A stretch of 64,000 nucleotides of DNA, from positions 1-64,000 of IMG/VR virus record IMGVR_UViG_3300023174_000094; one strand, given 5' to 3'. The translations under genes and the position numbers were made by a program. Below are positions 7,047 to 15,285 of this stretch, one piece after another. How positions within the stretch are numbered: position 1 is the stretch's first letter; every line of letters starts with the position of its first letter. This DNA is from a virus. The notes beneath the pieces were generated by a model that did not search any database, was not told the DNA's origin, and worked only from the letters and a program-made list of their open reading frames with translations.

Positions 7047-7286
7047 ATGGAGATAATTGCGATTGTTGAGTCTGATGATTATGGACCTGCCGCAATTGTT
7101 GATCCAGCTGATATCACTATCTCTCGTTTTGATGATTTTTACATCGGTGCTGCCCGATGTGTATTTACGGGTATGCCTATCACCTATGAAATTTCTGAAG
7201 AAGTCGCCCTTAAGCTTATGAAAAAGGGTGTAAGATGTTTGAACCTTTCATCGGAAAAAGTAATTTTGGAGAACGAGGCAGAGTAG
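7047..7286 (+). CDS. hypothetical protein
   Basis: 79 aa from ATG 7047 (MEIIAIVESDDYGPAAIVDP). An upstream GTG at 7032 would add five residues (VVVCC), but lies within the predicted -10. Mixed alpha/beta composition, acidic, no family recognised. It is the first rightward gene after the hexamer array and ends 6 nt before the glycosyltransferase, so it may be an autoregulatory or early gene; that is only positional inference. Confidence 0.6.
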   Translation: MEIIAIVESDDYGPAAIVDPADITISRFDDFYIGAARCVFTGMPITYEISEEVALKLMKKGVRCLNLSSEKVILENEAE

Positions 7287-7292
7287 CAACAA

Positions 7293-8306
7293 ATGAAAAA
7301 AATTTCATGGTTTAGTTTGAACAATCAAGATGCCTCTGGCGACCTCTGGTATAGCCAGGGTTACTTCAACGCTGCCCTCTCAACAATCCGTAGCCTTCAG
7401 TCAAAACAAGTCGCTGTATTTTATAACCGAGAAGATATTGATTACCATGTCAACTTCTGTCCACCTCCGTACTATCAGTTTCCTTCAAAGTACAATATTG
7501 GCTACACACCCTGGGAGTCAACGAAAGTTCCTCACTCATGGATGGATGGAATGAGAAAATGTGATGAGGTTTGGGCTACATCTAATTTCATCAGAGATGT
7601 TTATATTGAGAATAATGTTAATGCAAATGTCTACACAATCCCTCATGGTGTATCTCCAGAGTTTGAGATATTTGAAAGAGAGCTGACTGGTCGTTTTAAT
7701 TTCCTTCATGTTGGCGGAGATTCAAAAAGAAAAAATGCACAAATGGTTGTTGATGCTTTTCTTGATCTGTATGAGGGTGATGATAACTTTAGACTTGTAT
7801 TGAAATATAACAAGTTCTGTTTTGCAGAATGCTACATTGATAATCAATTAGTTCCTGCATCTAGACATCCTCAGATTATTGCAATCCCAGAAACATTTAC
7901 AACTGATCAGATGGTTACTCTATACCACAAATGTCACTGCATGGTTTATCCAACAAGTGGTGAGGGGTTTGGTTTAATTCCTTTTGAATCAATGGCAACT
8001 GGAATGCCAACTATTGTAACCAACCTTACTGGTTGTGCTGACTTTGCGCAGTATGGAATACCTCTTGACGCTACTTACACTAAAGCTGATTGGCAAGATC
8101 ATTTATATGCAACTGATGCTGGAGACTGGGCTTCTCCAGATTTTGAACAACTTCTTGATTTAATGACTCATGTTGTTTCTGAATATGATGAGTTTAAAAA
8201 GTATGCCCTTAAGTCTGCAAGAATTATTCACTCGGAGTGGTCATGGGAATCAACTGCCGATAAAATTCTTGAGCGATTGAATTTTTATCAAAATTCTTTA
8301 TCGTAG
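7293..8306 (+). CDS. glycosyltransferase, GT4-like GT-B fold
   Basis: 337 aa. The N-terminal domain contains YTPWESTKVP and DEVWATSNF, typical of the GT-B acceptor half; HVGGDSKRKN (~139-148) carries phosphate-contacting basic residues and GEGFGLIPFESMATGMP (~223-239) gives the E-x7-E donor-site signature. It probably transfers a sugar from a nucleotide-sugar to a phage or host acceptor. There is no signal peptide, so it acts in the cytoplasm, perhaps on virion protein or on modified DNA. The next gene has its own promoter. Confidence 0.85.
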   Translation: MKKISWFSLNNQDASGDLWYSQGYFNAALSTIRSLQSKQVAVFYNREDIDYHVNFCPPPYYQFPSKYNIGYTPWESTKVPHSWMDGMRKCDEVWATSNFIRDVYIENNVNANVYTIPHGVSPEFEIFERELTGRFNFLHVGGDSKRKNAQMVVDAFLDLYEGDDNFRLVLKYNKFCFAECYIDNQLVPASRHPQIIAIPETFTTDQMVTLYHKCHCMVYPTSGEGFGLIPFESMATGMPTIVTNLTGCADFAQYGIPLDATYTKADWQDHLYATDAGDWASPDFEQLLDLMTHVVSEYDEFKKYALKSARIIHSEWSWESTADKILERLNFYQNSLS

Positions 8307-8322
8307 TCCTTAGTACTAATCT

Positions 8323-8351
8323 TTGACTCTGCTAGTCTTAGCATCTAAACT
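8323..8351 (+). promoter_or_regulatory. promoter of the ribonucleotide reductase gene
   Basis: TTGACT, 17-nt spacer, TAAACT between the glycosyltransferase and RNR genes. The spacer holds GCTAgtctTAGC and CTTAGCAT, which resemble the hexamer-array units, so control by the same protein is possible. Confidence 0.5.
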
Positions 8352-8380
8352 GGTCTCTCTATTATTTCGGAGGTAATTGA

Positions 8381-10309
8381 ATGTCACTATTAACAAAAGA
8401 ATTTATCGCAAAGTACGATACACAAACCCCGCCTTGGGGTTTTGGCGGTCTAGGGGAGATTGTATTCCTTAGGACATATAGCAGAAAGATTGAAGGCACT
8501 GATGCTACGGAGTCCTGGACACAAACTATTAAAAGAGTTATTGATGGCGCTGTAGAGATTGGCGTTCCATACACGCAAGAAGAAGCAGAGGCTTTGTTTG
8601 ACCACATGTTTAATTTGCGTTGCTCCGTTGCTGGAAGAGCTTTATGGCAATTAGGCACACCACTTGTTTCACAATTTTCTGGAACATCTCTTAATAATTG
8701 CTTTTACACAAACATTGAGAAGATTCAAGACTTTGAATTGCTTTTTGATTATCTAATGCTTGGCGGTGGAGTTGGATTCTCAGTTGAGCGTTCTAAGATT
8801 CACGATCTTCCGAAAGTGAAGAAAGTAAATTATATTACTGCAGAAAGATCAGCAGACGCTGATTTCATTGTTCCAGACTCACGACAGGGTTGGAGAGAAT
8901 TGCTTCACAAAGTTCTTGAGTCGTATTTCCACACTGGGAAGTCTTTTACATATTCAACAATTCTTATTCGTGAATATGGCGCTCCGCTAAAGACCTTTGG
9001 TGGAATTGCATCTGGTCCTGGCGCTCTTGTTGAGGGCTTAATTGATATTTGTAAAGTTCTTGATGCAAGAGTTGGAAAGAAAGTTCGCTCTGTTGATGTG
9101 TTGGATATTTGCAATATTATTGGTCGCATTGTAATCTCAGGCTCATCACGCCGTTCAGCACAGATTGCAATCGGTGATCCTGATGATGTGTTGTTCCTTC
9201 GTGCCAAAAACTGGGGTAGTGGTAATGTTCCAGCTTGGAGATCAAACAGTAACAATAGTATTTATGCAGACAGTTATGATGAAATTATTGCAGAATTCTG
9301 GAAAGGTTATGACGGAACTGGCGAGCCATATGGTTTGTTAAACAGAAAACTTGCAAGAACACATGGAAGACTCGGTGAGAAGTCACCAGACCCAAGTATT
9401 GAAGGTTTTAATCCTTGTGCAGAAATTGCACTTGCTGATGGTGAGTCATGCAATCTTGCAACAATTTTTTTGCCAAACATTGAATCGCTTGCGCAGATGA
9501 TGGAGGTTTCTAGACTTCTGTACATGTTGCAAAAGCAAGTTACTAGACTTTCATACCCTTATGAAAAAACAAATAGTATTGTTCACAAGAATGCTCGTCT
9601 TGGTCAATCAATTACTGGAGTGTTGCAATGCAGTGAAGTTCAAATTGGTTGGCTTTCAAAGACTTATGAGTACTTGAAGAATTTTGATAAGGCTTATAGC
9701 AAGGAGCGTGGATGGAATCCATCTGTTCGCTTAACCACAGTTCAGCCTTCAGGTACATTGTCATTGCTACCTGGAGTCACCCCTGGTATTCACCCAGCAT
9801 TTGCTAAGTATTACACAAGAAGAGTTCGCTTTAGCTCTGTAGATCCGCTAGTTGATGCTTGTAGAAAGCGTGGTTATAAAGTTGTTTGGGATATTGGCTT
9901 GGATGGTCGTGAAGATCACACCAGATATGTTGTTGAATTCCCATGCAAATCACCAGAGGGATCTATCCTTGCCTCAGAAATGACAGCTGTACAGCAACTT
10001 GAGGTGGTTCAGTCAATGCAGAAGGAGTGGGCGGATAATGCTGTCTCAGTAACTGTTTATTATCGTAAGGAAGAGCTTCCTGCGATTAAAGAATGGTTGA
10101 GTGAGAATTATGATAATGGTGTTAAGTCGGTATCTTTCCTTCTTCATGTTGATCACAACTTTCCTCTTCCTCCATATGAAGAAATTAGTGAAGATGAATA
10201 TAACAAATCTGTTGCAAAACTTGATTTTTCAACACCAATTCATCAAAATGCTACAGACTTAACCCTTGATATGGATAATTGTGCTACAGGTGCATGCCCA
10301 GTCAGATAA
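8381..10309 (+). CDS. nrdJ: adenosylcobalamin-dependent (class II) ribonucleoside-triphosphate reductase
   Basis: 642 aa, single-chain RTPR type. The thiyl-radical site is in NPCAEIAL (C346, E348); the partner redox cysteines are NNCFY (C107) and GESCNL (C357); the C-terminal shuttle pair is C634 and C639 in CATGACPVR. It converts NTPs to dNTPs in the cytoplasm for phage replication using host-made B12, without oxygen or a separate radical subunit. It is shorter than the Lactobacillus enzyme (739 aa), but all key residues are present. Start ATG 8381 follows CGGAGG at good spacing. Class II RNRs are common in phages of B12-using actinobacteria. Confidence 0.93.
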   Translation: MSLLTKEFIAKYDTQTPPWGFGGLGEIVFLRTYSRKIEGTDATESWTQTIKRVIDGAVEIGVPYTQEEAEALFDHMFNLRCSVAGRALWQLGTPLVSQFSGTSLNNCFYTNIEKIQDFELLFDYLMLGGGVGFSVERSKIHDLPKVKKVNYITAERSADADFIVPDSRQGWRELLHKVLESYFHTGKSFTYSTILIREYGAPLKTFGGIASGPGALVEGLIDICKVLDARVGKKVRSVDVLDICNIIGRIVISGSSRRSAQIAIGDPDDVLFLRAKNWGSGNVPAWRSNSNNSIYADSYDEIIAEFWKGYDGTGEPYGLLNRKLARTHGRLGEKSPDPSIEGFNPCAEIALADGESCNLATIFLPNIESLAQMMEVSRLLYMLQKQVTRLSYPYEKTNSIVHKNARLGQSITGVLQCSEVQIGWLSKTYEYLKNFDKAYSKERGWNPSVRLTTVQPSGTLSLLPGVTPGIHPAFAKYYTRRVRFSSVDPLVDACRKRGYKVVWDIGLDGREDHTRYVVEFPCKSPEGSILASEMTAVQQLEVVQSMQKEWADNAVSVTVYYRKEELPAIKEWLSENYDNGVKSVSFLLHVDHNFPLPPYEEISEDEYNKSVAKLDFSTPIHQNATDLTLDMDNCATGACPVR

Positions 10310-10346
10310 AAATTGAACATCTCTGTACCATTTTTTACAATATTGA

Positions 10347-10355
10347 TGATATAAT
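10347..10355 (+). promoter_or_regulatory. extended -10 promoter, leaderless start at 10363
   Basis: TGA-TATAAT followed after 7 nt by ATG 10363; no SD between them. Confidence 0.55.
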
Positions 10356-10362
10356 TTAACTT

Positions 10363-10695
10363 ATGTCGTCAGATATGATTAAAAGTAAAAAACTTTGGGT
10401 TCCAGAAAGAAGATATGGAGTTTGTGTCTACTTTACAAAAGATGGCGAAGCTTTGTCCGATGGCGATGGAGTTCTTTCAGCAGAAGGTATTGTTGATGAC
10501 CCATCCATTGAAAGAAGAGTCCTTCAGGCTGGTAAGTACTGGTCAGGCGATGATGACGGATATATTAGATGGGTTGCTGGTGCTAGAAAAATTAGTGCAT
10601 CTGAAAGAGATGATCAAACAGAAAGATTAGCTGCAGGTTTTGTAGCTGACCCTTATGAAGACATGTTTGATGAGCACTTTGGAAATAGGGGTTAA
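10363..10695 (+). CDS. hypothetical protein upstream of portal
   Basis: 110 aa. Contains KKLWVPERRYGVCVYFTKDG and KYWSGDDDGYIRWVAGARK, aromatic-rich and probably beta-structured, with an acidic C-terminus (DPYEDMFDEHFGNRG). No family recognised. It begins at a leaderless-type ATG and ends two bases before the portal ATG, so it is the first gene of the head operon, where terminase genes normally lie, but it shows no terminase motif. Confidence 0.65.
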   Translation: MSSDMIKSKKLWVPERRYGVCVYFTKDGEALSDGDGVLSAEGIVDDPSIERRVLQAGKYWSGDDDGYIRWVAGARKISASERDDQTERLAAGFVADPYEDMFDEHFGNRG

Positions 10696-10696
10696 C

Positions 10697-12331
10697 ATGG
10701 AAAGAAAAATGGAAGTTGTTGAAGACTTTATTGTTGAAAATGAAATAGATGATATTTCATATATTGGCAATCTTGAAAAAGTAGAAGAGTATGATCCTTT
10801 TGATTCCGTAAAAATTTCTACGCTATCGCCAAAAATGAAAAGAAAAGCGCAAAGGCTTCAGAAGAAGCATGAAGGTGCTGATGGCACTCCATCTAAATAT
10901 ATTGATCCAGAAAGAGTTAGTGGTTATTCGCTTTATGACATTGTAAATCCACCTTATGACTTAGATACGCTTGCTGGTCTTTACGATCAAAGTTCAATTC
11001 ATTACGCTGCAATTAACGCTAGGGTTATGAACACTGTAGGTCTTGGTTATAGTTTTACTGAAACACTGAAGGCAAAAAGAAAGATTGAAAGAGCTCAAGA
11101 TGATCCAGCAAAGCTAGAGCGTGTAAGAAATTCAATGCAGGATCTTAAAGAAGGTCTTGACGAACTTTTTGAAAATTTAAATGTTGAAGAAACACTTATT
11201 GAAACACTAGTCCGTGTCTGGCAAGATGTTTTGACTGTGGGTAATGGATACCTGGAAATCGGTAGAAACAATTCGGGTCAGATTGGCTACATTGGTCATG
11301 TTCCAGCAACATTGGTTCGTGTAAGAAGAAAGCGTGATGGCTATGTGCAGATTGCAAAAAGCAATAAGATTCAAGCAGTCTTCTTTAGGCAGTTTCAAGA
11401 TAAAGAAACTCAAGATCCAATTAATAACGATCCAAAGCCGAACGAGTTAATTCACTTTAAAATTTATTCACCAAACAATACTTACTACGGTGTTCCTGCA
11501 GCCGTTTCTGCAGCGGCGGCAATTATCGGAGACAAGTTTGCAAAGGAATACAATATTGACTACTTTGAAAATAAAGCTATCCCTCGCTATGCAATTATTT
11601 TAAAGGGTGCAAAGCTGAGTAACAAGTCTAAAATGGAATTGATTAACTACTTTAGAAATGAAGTTAAAGGTCGTAATCATGGAACTTTGGTTATACCAAT
11701 TCCGTCAAGCATCGGTTCAGATGCAGATATTAAATTTGAAAAGCTTGAAGCTGGAGTGCAAGATGCTTCTTTTGATAAGTATCGTAAATCAAACAGAGAT
11801 GAAATTCTTGTAGCAAACAGAGTGCCAGCTCCAAAGGTTGGAGTTTATGATAACGCTAACCTGGCAGTGTCAAGAGATGCGGATAAGAGTTTTAAGATGC
11901 AAGTAATTGGACCAGATCAAGCTGTTATTGAAAAGAAGCTTAATAGATTGATTGCAGAGTTTACAGATATGGTTCAGATCAAACTAAACAAGATTGATCT
12001 TATTGATGAAGATATTCAATCAAGAATTAATGATAGATATCTTAGAACAGAAGTTATTACACCTAATGAGGTTAGATCACAAATTGGTCTTCCTGAAAGA
12101 ACAGAGGGTGATGATGTTCTTCCTTTCCCAACCAATGTTAAGAAAGAGCAAAACGAATCTGGAAATACTGGACCAGGTGCTCCAGTAGGAAATTCTAATA
12201 ATGACTCTGCTAATCCGCCAAAGTCACCAACTGGTGATGGCGCAACCAGTGATCCTAGAGCTGATGGCGCTCAAGCCGAGCGTGGTCAGAATCAAGACAA
12301 TGGTACTAATAATGATTCAGGAGGTAACTGA
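10697..12331 (+). CDS. portal protein (PBSX/HK97-type)
   Basis: 544 aa. The central region (FAKEYNIDYFENKAIPRYA, LVANRVPAPKVGVYDNANL, FKMQVIGPDQAVIEKKLNRL) is typical of PBSX-type portal proteins, which form the dodecameric DNA-entry ring of the capsid. The C-terminal ~70 aa is disordered (Pro/Asn/Gly-rich). I chose ATG 10697 (MERKMEVVED), preceded by AGGGG; an in-frame upstream ATG at 10655 would overlap the previous gene and adds unconserved-looking sequence. The stop overlaps the next ATG (TGATG). Confidence 0.88.
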   Translation: MERKMEVVEDFIVENEIDDISYIGNLEKVEEYDPFDSVKISTLSPKMKRKAQRLQKKHEGADGTPSKYIDPERVSGYSLYDIVNPPYDLDTLAGLYDQSSIHYAAINARVMNTVGLGYSFTETLKAKRKIERAQDDPAKLERVRNSMQDLKEGLDELFENLNVEETLIETLVRVWQDVLTVGNGYLEIGRNNSGQIGYIGHVPATLVRVRRKRDGYVQIAKSNKIQAVFFRQFQDKETQDPINNDPKPNELIHFKIYSPNNTYYGVPAAVSAAAAIIGDKFAKEYNIDYFENKAIPRYAIILKGAKLSNKSKMELINYFRNEVKGRNHGTLVIPIPSSIGSDADIKFEKLEAGVQDASFDKYRKSNRDEILVANRVPAPKVGVYDNANLAVSRDADKSFKMQVIGPDQAVIEKKLNRLIAEFTDMVQIKLNKIDLIDEDIQSRINDRYLRTEVITPNEVRSQIGLPERTEGDDVLPFPTNVKKEQNESGNTGPGAPVGNSNNDSANPPKSPTGDGATSDPRADGAQAERGQNQDNGTNNDSGGN

Positions 12332-12591
12332 TGAGTGAAATGTCAATGGTATTTTCAATGCCAAATGTTACAAGTAGTAATGGTGTTGTGTCCATTGGGT
12401 CACATACATCTGAAATAGGGTTTATGAACCAATCTGCAGATTTTGCAGATATTAAATTAAATGGAAAATTTATTGTAAAAATTGGTCATGGACAAACGGA
12501 GGCGCATTTTTATAATGTGTTTGCAGGGGATTATACAACTTTTGAAATTCTTACCGCAAATACTGTAATATCAATGTATGCCCTTGGTTAA
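12331..12591 (+). CDS. small beta-rich virion protein, paralogue 1
   Basis: 86 aa. Shares with the next gene the pattern N.TSS.GVV.IGSHT, LNG, GDYTT.E.LTAN..I...A.G, so the two arose by duplication. No family recognised. Position between portal and protease suggests a head or decoration protein. Its ATG overlaps the portal stop (TGATG), so translation is coupled. Confidence 0.7.
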   Translation: MSEMSMVFSMPNVTSSNGVVSIGSHTSEIGFMNQSADFADIKLNGKFIVKIGHGQTEAHFYNVFAGDYTTFEILTANTVISMYALG

Positions 12592-12600
12592 GGAGGAAAA

Positions 12601-12867
12601 ATGGATTTTGGAAGTTTAGTATATTCAAACACTGGTATTACAAGCTCAAGTGGTGTCGTCAATATTGGAAGTCATACAAATGCTATTCATTTGTGTAATT
12701 TAAATTCAACAACATCTGCAAGCGTTAATCTTAATGGGAGATACACTGTTTTGTGCCCCCATACACCATCTCAGTCATCTGCTAGATATATTCAAATATT
12801 TGGCGATTACACAACTGTTGAAGTATTAACAGCAAATTGCACTATTGCTTTATTTGCTATTGGATAA
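12601..12867 (+). CDS. small beta-rich virion protein, paralogue 2
   Basis: 88 aa, diverged copy of the preceding protein (shared SSSGVVNIGSHT, LNGRYTVL and FGDYTTVEVLTAN). AAGGAGG lies directly before the ATG. Probably a head-associated or decoration protein by position; the duplication could allow mixed oligomers. An AT-rich inverted repeat (12874-12892) follows the gene. Confidence 0.7.
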   Translation: MDFGSLVYSNTGITSSSGVVNIGSHTNAIHLCNLNSTTSASVNLNGRYTVLCPHTPSQSSARYIQIFGDYTTVEVLTANCTIALFAIG

Positions 12868-12873
12868 TTTGCA

Positions 12874-12892
12874 ATATTGTTAAAAACAATAT
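12874..12892. repeat. AT-rich inverted repeat, possible weak terminator
   Basis: ATATTGTT/AACAATAT with a 3-nt loop after the second paralogue. No T-run follows, so its role as terminator is doubtful; it may slow RNA polymerase or protect mRNA ends. Confidence 0.3.
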
Positions 12893-12916
12893 ATTATATA
12901 GAGTTACGAGGCTTAC

Positions 12917-15265
12917 ATGACTGATTTTAATATTTCATTCCCTATTGATATGATCAAAAAGGAACAACGAATTGTGAGTGGTATTGCTACCGCAGATAAT
13001 ATTGACAAATCTAACGATATTGTTGATTTTGAGGCTTCAAAAGAAGCTTTTGCTAATTGGGGTGGAAATATTCGTGAAATGCATGCGCCAATTGCTGTTG
13101 GCAAGGCTGTTAATTATGAGCCAGTAACAATTACTGACAAAGATGGAAACACATATAATGCTTTTAAGGTAGAGGCATATATCTCAAAAGGTGCCGAGGA
13201 TACTTGGCAAAAAGTCCTTGATGGCACTCTTCGTTCTTTTTCTATTGGCGGAAAAGTCATTAAAAAAGAAGAGATGGCTAATAAAATGTACAATGGAAGA
13301 CCGATTAATATTATTAAAAAATATGTTCTAGGCGAACTTAGCCTTGTAGATAACCCAGCAAATGCTTTAGCGGTTATTGACCTTGTAAAAATGAATAACG
13401 AGGGTGGTTTAAATTACGCTCTTGATTGCGATTTGGATTGTCAATTAGCAAAAGCAAAACAACCTTTGAAAGACCCTAAGGGTGGATTGACAGCTGCTGG
13501 AAGAAGACATTTTAAAGAAACAGAGGGTGCCAATCTAAAACCAGGCGTTAGAGGTGCAGCAGATACTCCAGAAAAAATGCGCCGCAAAGGTTCATTCTTG
13601 ACTAGATTTTTTACCAATCCATCTGGTCCAATGAAAAAGCCAAACGGTGAGCCAACAAGGCTTGCCCTCTCAGCAGCAGCTTGGGGTGAACCTATTCCTC
13701 AAAATGCTCAAGATGCGGCTGAATTAGCCGCTAAAGGAAGAAGATTGTTAGAGCGATATCAGAATACTAAAGAAAAATTTGATATTGAGAATGAATTTGA
13801 AAATATTACTCTTGAAGAGTCAATACTTAAAGGAATTGCGGATCAATTAGAGGATTGCGACTGTGGTTGTGGTTCTTGCGGTAATTTAGAAAAAGATGGT
13901 CTTGGTGCTGGCGGTGGGTCTCCAGCTGTTTCTGTAAGTACAGACAATTCTGAGTCAAAGTATCCATCACGAAACGGGATTAAAAGCCCAACAATTCCTG
14001 GATTCCCTTCTGGTTATCCAAAGTTTAGATCAAAAAGGAAAAAGAAGAAGGAGAAAAATATGAATAGTGAAGATCCTATCAGTAAAGAGGTGAGTGGTGT
14101 GAACAGTACCGTTGCATCACTTCAGGAGCTCCTTGCGAATATGACTGTATTTTATGCGTCAGCTCATAGAGCTCACTGGAATGTAGAAGGTGTTGACTTT
14201 GCTCAATATCATGAGCTTTTTGGAGAAATTTATGAAGATGCTTATGGTTCAATAGATCCAACAGCAGAGCTTGTAAGAAAGCTTGGCGCATTCCCTCCGA
14301 CACTCTCAGAATCTGAGGATATGGCTATGTTTGAGGATGATTCATCCACTACTAGCGCAAGAGATTTAGCTATGGATCTTTACATAAAAAATATGGGTCT
14401 CCTTGCAGTTCTTAAGTCTGTTTTTGATGTAGCAAATGCTGCAAATGAGCAAGGTGTTGCAAACTTTGTTGCGGAAAGAATTGATATGCATCAGAAATGG
14501 GACTGGCAGCTTTTGGCTACCCTTAGAGTTGATGGCGTTCAAATCCCTTCTTTAGTTGAAGATGACACTGAAGAAAACGACACTGAAGAACCAACCGCTA
14601 GAGACATCATGAATATGATTAATGATGTTTTTGGTAGTTCAACAAATAAGTCTTTTAATGCACAAACTGTTAAAGAATTTGATACAATTGATCAAGAAGA
14701 AAATAAAAATATGGAATCAATTATTAAGCAAGATATTGAATTGCAGGAAAACAATAATTATGATAAGATCTCTGACATGAATGAACAAGAAGCAAATAAG
14801 CTTAGTCTTTTGAAGAAGTTTGTTGGTTGGTTGTTCCAAGATGTCAAGGAAACAACTTCAACTTCCGTTGAAGTAAGTGGAAACACACAGGAGGAAGAAA
14901 TGGATATTAACATCCTTAAAGACGCTCTGAGTGCTGTTGTTGATGAAAAACTGGCTAGTTTTGCTACTTCAATCAAGGAAGAAGTTGAAGCCTCTGTTCA
15001 GGAAAAAATTGAAGCAGTTGCTAAGAGTTTTGAAGTTCAGAGTGCTGAACTGCAACAAAAGCTGGAAACAGCAGAGCTTGCTCTATCAGAGCAAACAGAA
15101 AAAGTTGAGGCATTTGCCGCAGCTGGCGCTGTAAAGAAAAGCGTAGATCCAGAAGACGCTGAAGAAGAGGAGGGTGAAGCACTTATTAAGTCAGCTCCAA
15201 CTTCTTTCTGGAAGAATACATATTTGCCACAGGAGTTAATTAACTCCCTAGGTTATAGGTCATAA
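12917..15265 (+). CDS. prohead protease fused to DUF6321-like, Dps-like and scaffold domains
   Basis: 782 aa, far longer than usual prohead proteases. Residues ~1-160 resemble XkdF/S78-type proteases, with H56 (REMHAP) and S109 (SFSIGG) as likely catalytic residues. Residues ~175-290 (PLKDPKGGLTAAGRRHFKE, MRRKGSFLTRFF, GEPTRLALSAAAWGEPIP) match the DUF6321-type module. Residues ~395-525 form a Dps/ferritin-like helix bundle with H420, H432, D447 and E451. Residues ~660-782 are an acidic coiled coil typical of scaffolds. Internal ATGs with excellent RBSs (14060 and 14900) suggest nested products. It directly precedes the major capsid gene. Confidence 0.8.
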   Translation: MTDFNISFPIDMIKKEQRIVSGIATADNIDKSNDIVDFEASKEAFANWGGNIREMHAPIAVGKAVNYEPVTITDKDGNTYNAFKVEAYISKGAEDTWQKVLDGTLRSFSIGGKVIKKEEMANKMYNGRPINIIKKYVLGELSLVDNPANALAVIDLVKMNNEGGLNYALDCDLDCQLAKAKQPLKDPKGGLTAAGRRHFKETEGANLKPGVRGAADTPEKMRRKGSFLTRFFTNPSGPMKKPNGEPTRLALSAAAWGEPIPQNAQDAAELAAKGRRLLERYQNTKEKFDIENEFENITLEESILKGIADQLEDCDCGCGSCGNLEKDGLGAGGGSPAVSVSTDNSESKYPSRNGIKSPTIPGFPSGYPKFRSKRKKKKEKNMNSEDPISKEVSGVNSTVASLQELLANMTVFYASAHRAHWNVEGVDFAQYHELFGEIYEDAYGSIDPTAELVRKLGAFPPTLSESEDMAMFEDDSSTTSARDLAMDLYIKNMGLLAVLKSVFDVANAANEQGVANFVAERIDMHQKWDWQLLATLRVDGVQIPSLVEDDTEENDTEEPTARDIMNMINDVFGSSTNKSFNAQTVKEFDTIDQEENKNMESIIKQDIELQENNNYDKISDMNEQEANKLSLLKKFVGWLFQDVKETTSTSVEVSGNTQEEEMDINILKDALSAVVDEKLASFATSIKEEVEASVQEKIEAVAKSFEVQSAELQQKLETAELALSEQTEKVEAFAAAGAVKKSVDPEDAEEEEGEALIKSAPTSFWKNTYLPQELINSLGYRS
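14048..14053 (+). promoter_or_regulatory. internal Shine-Dalgarno for Dps-like product
   Basis: AAGGAG 6 nt before the in-frame ATG at 14060 (codon 382), inside a Lys-rich linker coding region. Confidence 0.55.
14060..15265 (+). CDS. nested Dps-like/scaffold product (internal start)
   Basis: In-frame internal start giving a 401-aa protein that begins MNSEDPISKEVSGV just before the ferritin-like domain. That domain has the Dps signature HWN at H420 (numbering of the long protein), H432 twelve residues later, D447 and E451, which match the spacing of E. coli Dps ferroxidase residues H51, H63, D78 and E82; the D67 equivalent is Gly436. Dps proteins oxidise and store iron and protect DNA. Separate synthesis from the RBS at 14048, or release by the protease, would give a capsid-associated Dps. 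Whether it is made separately is inference. Confidence 0.5.
   Translation: MNSEDPISKEVSGVNSTVASLQELLANMTVFYASAHRAHWNVEGVDFAQYHELFGEIYEDAYGSIDPTAELVRKLGAFPPTLSESEDMAMFEDDSSTTSARDLAMDLYIKNMGLLAVLKSVFDVANAANEQGVANFVAERIDMHQKWDWQLLATLRVDGVQIPSLVEDDTEENDTEEPTARDIMNMINDVFGSSTNKSFNAQTVKEFDTIDQEENKNMESIIKQDIELQENNNYDKISDMNEQEANKLSLLKKFVGWLFQDVKETTSTSVEVSGNTQEEEMDINILKDALSAVVDEKLASFATSIKEEVEASVQEKIEAVAKSFEVQSAELQQKLETAELALSEQTEKVEAFAAAGAVKKSVDPEDAEEEEGEALIKSAPTSFWKNTYLPQELINSLGYRS
14900..15265 (+). CDS. nested scaffold protein (internal start)
   Basis: In-frame ATG at 14900 (codon 662) with AGGAGG 5 nt upstream, the best RBS in the region. The 121-aa product (MDINILKDALSAVVDEKLAS...) is a charged coiled coil ending in SFWKNTYLPQELINSLGY, typical of capsid scaffolds with a capsid-binding C-terminus. 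It mirrors the lambda C/Nu3 arrangement in which scaffold is translated from within the protease gene. Confidence 0.65.
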   Translation: MDINILKDALSAVVDEKLASFATSIKEEVEASVQEKIEAVAKSFEVQSAELQQKLETAELALSEQTEKVEAFAAAGAVKKSVDPEDAEEEEGEALIKSAPTSFWKNTYLPQELINSLGYRS

Positions 15266-15285
15266 GGTAAGGAGGAATAACTACT

